Assembly: GCA_025357775.1 (NCBI GenBank)
Contig: JANXOQ010000452.1
Span: 1 to 9,322 of the forward strand
Reading direction: 5' to 3'
Source of the DNA: Ferruginibacter sp.
Lineage (GTDB): Bacteria > Bacteroidota > Bacteroidia > Chitinophagales > Chitinophagaceae
DNA: 9,322 bases
Both the position numbers and the translations under genes were made by a program. Shown in pieces: positions 5,939-9,322 of this stretch (its first letter is position 1; each line of letters opens with the position of its first letter). The notes below the pieces were generated by a model. It was not told the DNA's origin, ran no database searches, and saw only the letters and a list, made by a program, of their open reading frames with translations.

Positions 5939-6398
5939 AATTGCTTCGTTTTAATTGTAAAATTAAATAATATAAAAATTAAATTTACAACTTAAAATAG
6001 TAATAAACTGTAAAATTAATACAACACTATTTTCTGTTTTTTTGAGCAAGAGCAGCAACAATGAGTGTACATTGGTTTCTGGCTGTCTGTAGTAGTCTTG
6101 CACGCAAGTGGTTTTAAACTTTGAAGTATATTTGTGCAAGAGCTACTACTGCCCATCCAGGCTAGTTTTAGCGAAGAATCTTCATTGTACTTTTATTATG
6201 CAGTAGATTAAATATTAGATTATGCAACTAACAAAAATCAAAAATTGAAAAAAATATCAACAATACCCAAATTGAGTCGATAAAATGTTTTGTCAAATAT
6301 GAACCTAAATAGTGATGTAATGTTAAAAAGTAAAACTAGCTTTAGAATTTATTAAGGAGAACGAAGATTTCTATTTGCCAAATCCAAAAAAATAATTT
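5939..6398. other. 460-bp gap without a clear gene, with a G+C-rich structured block
   Basis: Three parts can be told apart by composition. 5941-6040 is very AT-rich (about 15% G+C) and should hold the dodecin promoter. 6041-6180 is about 42% G+C and full of inverted repeats (see the separate repeat entry). 6181-6398 is about 23% G+C and forms the upstream region of the phosphodiesterase gene; it holds an 8-base direct repeat ATTATGCA (6195-6202 and 6219-6226), a good Shine-Dalgarno string AAGGAG (6354-6359) that is 39 nt from the next ATG and therefore not its ribosome site, and a protein-like open stretch ending at 6395. I found no exact TAnnTTTG before the phosphodiesterase gene. Confidence 0.5.
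6058..6188. repeat. G+C-rich inverted-repeat element or structured RNA candidate
   Basis: The core is a long imperfect hairpin: GTAGTAGTCTTGCAC (6089-6103) pairs with GTGCAAGAGCTACTAC (6134-6149), fifteen base pairs with one bulged G (6142) and a 30-nt loop. Outside it, CTGG (6079-6082) can pair with CCAG (6157-6160). The ends carry a 7-bp inverted pair, ACAATGA (6058-6064) and TCATTGT (6182-6188). Smaller hairpins are CAATG/CATTG (6059-6063, 6070-6074), GCTA/TAGC (6161-6164, 6169-6172) and GAAG/CTTC (6173-6176, 6180-6183). No target-site duplication is obvious. The minus strand stays open for 46 codons (6156 down to 6016), giving a Cys/Ser/Thr-rich peptide unlike known families. A non-autonomous mobile repeat, a small RNA or a decayed element all fit; I cannot choose between them from one copy. 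Confidence 0.5.
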
Positions 6399-7340
6399 AT
6401 GAAAAAATTATTATTATTCACTCTTATTACATTTTTGTTTTCCTGTTTCTCAAATAAAAAAATGACAACAAATAATAATGTTCAAAAGTCCACTATCCCT
6501 ATTTCACAAAAAGAGACAGCTGGTAGAGTTGCTAATCAAGGCCACCGAGGCTGCCGTGGCTTAATGCCCGAAAATACAATACCTGCAATGATAAAGGCAC
6601 TAGATTTAGGCGTTACTACTTTAGAAATGGATATTAGCATCAGCAAAGACAAAAAAGTTTTTCTTAGCCATGAGCCATTTTTTAACCATGAAATAACTAC
6701 TAAGCCAGATGGTAGTTTTATTGATGAAAAAGACGAGAAAAATTACAATATGTATTTGATGAATTATGACAGTATCAAAAAATACGACGTAGGCATGAAG
6801 CCCCATCCACGCTTTGCGCAGCAGCAAAAAATGAAAGTTGTAAAACCATTATTGGCAGATGTATTTGCAAGCATAAAGCAAGAAATGATGACAAGGAATA
6901 GGCCTTATCCATTTTACAATATTGAAACAAAAACACAACCAGCTACTGATAATATTTACCACCCTGCACCTGATGAGTTTGTAGAGTTGCTTATGAAAGT
7001 GATAAAAGAAAATGGTATGGAAGATTTTGTAATTATACAGTCTTTTGATTTTAGAACATTACAATATTTGCATCAGCATTACCCTACTATAAAAACCGCT
7101 ATGCTTATCGAAGATTATGATAATCGTACTTTGGAAGCACAAATAAAAGATTTAGGTTTCACTCCTACTATTTACAGCCCTGCTTTTGTATTGGTAAATA
7201 AAAGTTTAGTAAATAAATGCCATCAACAAAATATACAAGTCATTCCATGGACGGTAAATGATAAAACAAAAATGATTGAATTAAAAGTTTTGGGAGTTGA
7301 TGGAATTATCAGCGATTATCCGAATTTGTTTAATGAATAA
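6399..7340 (+). CDS. Glycerophosphodiester phosphodiesterase, predicted lipoprotein
   Basis: The 313-residue enzyme should hydrolyse glycerophosphodiesters (deacylated phospholipids) to sn-glycerol 3-phosphate and an alcohol. It has a lipoprotein signal: MKK, hydrophobic core, and LFSC with Cys16 as the acylated residue. No acidic surface-export signal follows the Cys, so the protein probably faces the periplasm. Family motifs are in order: GHRG at 48-51 with catalytic His49 and Arg50, PENT at 57-60, EMD at 76-78 (metal ligands Glu76 and Asp78), SHEP at 90-93 with second catalytic His91, IETK at 175-178 (metal ligand Glu176), QSFD at 214-217, and the closing WTVN (284-287) and GVDGIISDYP (299-308). 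Length and layout match GlpQ/UgpQ-type enzymes. The next gene, kynU, starts 44 bp downstream; the two need not share a function. The ATG is chosen because the signal peptide begins there and an in-frame stop lies at 6393-6395. Confidence 0.94.
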   Translation: MKKLLLFTLITFLFSCFSNKKMTTNNNVQKSTIPISQKETAGRVANQGHRGCRGLMPENTIPAMIKALDLGVTTLEMDISISKDKKVFLSHEPFFNHEITTKPDGSFIDEKDEKNYNMYLMNYDSIKKYDVGMKPHPRFAQQQKMKVVKPLLADVFASIKQEMMTRNRPYPFYNIETKTQPATDNIYHPAPDEFVELLMKVIKENGMEDFVIIQSFDFRTLQYLHQHYPTIKTAMLIEDYDNRTLEAQIKDLGFTPTIYSPAFVLVNKSLVNKCHQQNIQVIPWTVNDKTKMIELKVLGVDGIISDYPNLFNE

Positions 7341-7384
7341 TATTTAAAATTTAGTTTTACAACTTAACTTTTTAAACCAAAAAT

Positions 7385-8656
7385 ATGCCTCATAAATTCA
7401 CGCTAGAATACGCAAAATATTTAGATGAGAAAGACCCTTTAAAATCATTTAGAGAAAAATTTTATATTCCTTTTGTAGGCGATAAACAAGCTGTTTATTT
7501 TTTAGGAAACTCACTTGGTTTACAACCAAAAACGGCACAAGATGAAGTCTTAAATGTAATGGAAAATTGGGCAAACTTTGGTGTGGAAGGTTTCTTTATG
7601 GGTGATGAGCCTTGGCTAGATTACCATAAAGAAATAACTCCTTTAATTGCAAACATTGTGGGTGCAAAGCCAGCGGAGGTTGTAACTATGAACCACCTTA
7701 CGGTTAATTTACATTTGATGATGATAAGCTTTTATAATCCTTCTGCTACTCGTTATAAAATTATTTGTGAAGCAAAAGCGTTTCCATCTGACCAGTATGC
7801 TTTTGCAAGCCAAGTAAAAATGCATGGTTTGAATATAGAAGATTGCATTATAGAAGTTCACCCAAAAGCAGGAACGGAATTAATAACTACAGCAGATATT
7901 TTAGCAGCAATAGAAGTGCATAAAAATAGTGTAGCATTGGTTTGTTTTGGTGCTGTGAATTACTACACGGGGCAAGTTTTTGACGTAGAGAAAATTACAA
8001 TAGCTGCTAATAATGTAGGTGCTTATGCAGGTTTCGATTTGGCACATGCAGCCGGTAATATCAATTTGCAATTGCATAATTGGAATGTTGATTTTGCTTG
8101 CTGGTGTAATTATAAATATTTGAACAGTGGGCCTGGCGCAATTGCAGGGGCATTTATACATGAAAAGCATTTGCAAAACAAAAACCTAAAAAGATTAGAA
8201 GGTTGGTGGGGCAATGATATCAGCAATCGTTTTAAAATGGAAAAAACGTTTACACCTGCATCAAGTGCGGAGGCATGGCAAATGAGTACGGCTCCTATAA
8301 TGTTATTGGCGGCACATAAAGCATCGCTTAATATTTTTGCAGATGCAGGTTTTGATAATTTGATTGTAAAAAATAAATTGCTAAGCGAATATTTATTTTA
8401 TATCTTAAAGGAAATAAATACAGGAAATAAATTTGAAATTCTTACCCCAATAAATCCTAATGAAAGAGGTTGCCTAGTTTCATTGTTTGTTTATAAAAAT
8501 GCTAAAGTCATTTTTGATGAGTTTATAAAAAATGGAATTTTTGCAGATTGGAGAGAGCCAAATGTAATAAGGGTTGCAGCTATACCATTATACAATACTT
8601 TTGAAAATATTTATTTTTTTGGCACAATTTTACAAAAACTTTTAACAAATAATTAA
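7385..8656 (+). CDS. kynU: Kynureninase (PLP-dependent L-kynurenine hydrolase)
   Basis: Kynureninase cleaves L-kynurenine to anthranilate and alanine, or 3-hydroxykynurenine to 3-hydroxyanthranilate, in cytoplasmic tryptophan breakdown. The 423 residues match the family length. Visible markers are the N-terminal YFLGNSLGLQP (38-48), FPSD (133-136), VNYYTGQ (191-197), FDLAHAAGN (217-225) with cofactor-binding Asp218 and His221, NYKYLNSGPG (242-251) with Lys244 as the PLP Schiff-base lysine, and the C-terminal RVAAIPLYN (396-404). All key residues are present, so the enzyme should be active. Its TAA stop overlaps the ATG of the next gene by one base. A weak promoter candidate lies in the 44-bp gap before it: TTTG (7325-7328), 23 nt, TAGTTTTA (7352-7359, one mismatch to TAnnTTTG). 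No kynurenine monooxygenase or 3-hydroxyanthranilate dioxygenase is inside the window, so which product is made is unresolved. Confidence 0.95.
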   Translation: MPHKFTLEYAKYLDEKDPLKSFREKFYIPFVGDKQAVYFLGNSLGLQPKTAQDEVLNVMENWANFGVEGFFMGDEPWLDYHKEITPLIANIVGAKPAEVVTMNHLTVNLHLMMISFYNPSATRYKIICEAKAFPSDQYAFASQVKMHGLNIEDCIIEVHPKAGTELITTADILAAIEVHKNSVALVCFGAVNYYTGQVFDVEKITIAANNVGAYAGFDLAHAAGNINLQLHNWNVDFACWCNYKYLNSGPGAIAGAFIHEKHLQNKNLKRLEGWWGNDISNRFKMEKTFTPASSAEAWQMSTAPIMLLAAHKASLNIFADAGFDNLIVKNKLLSEYLFYILKEINTGNKFEILTPINPNERGCLVSLFVYKNAKVIFDEFIKNGIFADWREPNVIRVAAIPLYNTFENIYFFGTILQKLLTNN

Positions 8657-9273
8657 TGTACAAATTAACACACTATACAGAAAATGAACAAGAGCTCGTA
8701 ATTGATTTTATGAAAGCAAATTCATTTGCAATAATTACAGGTTTCGGCTCAGCATATCCTGTTGCCACACAAATACCTTTGGAAGTAGAAGAAAAAGAGG
8801 GTAAGCTTTTTTTGAGTGGGCATATAATGAAAAAGACAGACCACCACATTGCGTTTGAAGCAAACGAAAATGTGTTGGTCATTTTTAATGGCGCACATTG
8901 CTACGTTAGTGCAAGTTGGTATGCCAACCCACAAACGGCTTCTACATGGAATTACATGACGGTACATGCAAAAGGAAAAATAAAATTTACCGATGAAGAA
9001 GGTACTTACGAAGCCATAAAAGCAGTAACCAATAAATATGAAGGCACAGAAACTATTGCAGCATTTAATAATATGCCAAAAGAATATACCATGCAGCATA
9101 TAAAAGCAATTATAGGTTTTACAATAGAAGTAGAAATTTTAGAAAATGTTTTTAAACTAAGTCAAAATAAAACAGATAAAGAAAAAATTAATATTATTGA
9201 AAAGTTGAGGGAAAGAAATAAAAATGATGATGATATACAGATTGCAAACGAAATTGAAAAGAGGCTAATTTAA
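8656..9273 (+). CDS. PaiB-like FMN-binding protein (negative transcriptional regulator family)
   Basis: The 205-residue product matches the PaiB / FMN_bind_2 family along its length. Family segments are VATQIPLEV (36-44), GHIMKKTDHH (55-64), FNGAHCYVSASWY (77-89), STWNYMTVH (96-104), MPKEYTMQHIKAIIGFTIEVE (140-160) and KLSQNK (167-172), with a charged helical tail. The fold is a split-barrel FMN-binding domain; the name of the family comes from Bacillus PaiB, a repressor of sporulation and protease genes, but no DNA-binding motif is obvious here. The start ATG (8656-8658) overlaps the kynU stop in TAATG, which strongly suggests translational coupling and one mRNA. That placement points to a role near kynurenine metabolism, either as a flavin enzyme or as a sensor; this is inference. 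No hairpin terminator is visible in the 49 bases that remain, so the operon may continue beyond the window. Confidence 0.9.
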   Translation: MYKLTHYTENEQELVIDFMKANSFAIITGFGSAYPVATQIPLEVEEKEGKLFLSGHIMKKTDHHIAFEANENVLVIFNGAHCYVSASWYANPQTASTWNYMTVHAKGKIKFTDEEGTYEAIKAVTNKYEGTETIAAFNNMPKEYTMQHIKAIIGFTIEVEILENVFKLSQNKTDKEKINIIEKLRERNKNDDDIQIANEIEKRLI

Positions 9274-9322
9274 TTATTATTTTCGTTTTTCTTTTTGTCC
9301 TGAGTTTTGTTCGTTTCTTTGT

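Noticed and set aside
5984..5995. TTTACAACTTAA shared between the dodecin upstream region and 7356-7367 before kynU
   Set aside because: Twelve-base coincidences are expected several times in an AT-rich 9-kb window.
6061..6117. 18-codon plus-strand ATG frame in the G+C island
   Set aside because: Too short, no ribosome site, and lies within the hairpin; no recognisable product.
6195..6226. 8-base direct repeat ATTATGCA (6195-6202, 6219-6226) as a possible target-site duplication
   Set aside because: Both copies lie on the same side of the G+C block, so they do not flank it.
8749..9099. 116-codon minus-strand frame inside the PaiB-like gene
   Set aside because: It lies wholly antisense to a well-matched family protein and its Phe/Cys-rich translation has no family pattern.

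Overview
The window looks like a chromosomal segment of a Bacteroidota bacterium, most likely near the Chitinophagaceae; that placement is inference. It is AT-rich (roughly 70%), shows almost no Shine-Dalgarno sequences before its genes, has two exact matches to the Bacteroidota -7 promoter element TAnnTTTG, and encodes exported proteins with short Lys-start signals ending in SFAQ or a lipobox Cys. There are eight convincing protein genes and no tRNA, rRNA, CRISPR or recognisable transposase.

Positions 1-5690 hold an export module. A TetR/AcrR-type regulator (minus strand) is divergent from a plus-strand run: a membrane-spanning ABC protein, an HlyD-type adaptor and a TolC-type outer-membrane channel. 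Together these could form a duct from cytoplasm to outside. The 131-bp divergent region has a -7 element for each direction and a 19-bp perfect palindrome just upstream of the ABC -7 box, the likely operator. The striking feature is the ABC protein: its reading frame is intact, yet nearly every nucleotide-binding motif departs from consensus (Walker A Lys to Arg, Q-loop Gln to His, LSGGQ to LSNNV, Walker B Asp to Glu, switch His to Asn).

A small minus-strand dodecin gene (5729-5938) converges on the channel gene, with a shared bidirectional hairpin terminator between them. The dodecin lacks the Trp and Gln that contact flavin in the founding family member.

The 460-bp stretch 5939-6398 has no clear gene but contains a block (about 6041-6188) of about 42% G+C set in 15-23% G+C flanks. 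It is built around a long inverted repeat and looks like a structured RNA or a small dispersed repeat element.

The right end is a plus-strand group: a lipoprotein glycerophosphodiester phosphodiesterase, kynureninase (kynU) and a PaiB-like FMN-binding protein whose start codon overlaps the kynU stop by one base. The last two are probably translationally coupled, linking the PaiB-like protein to tryptophan/kynurenine breakdown.

The best candidates for new biology are the exporter with a motif-degenerate ATPase domain, the structured block at 6041-6188, and the kynU/PaiB-like coupling.
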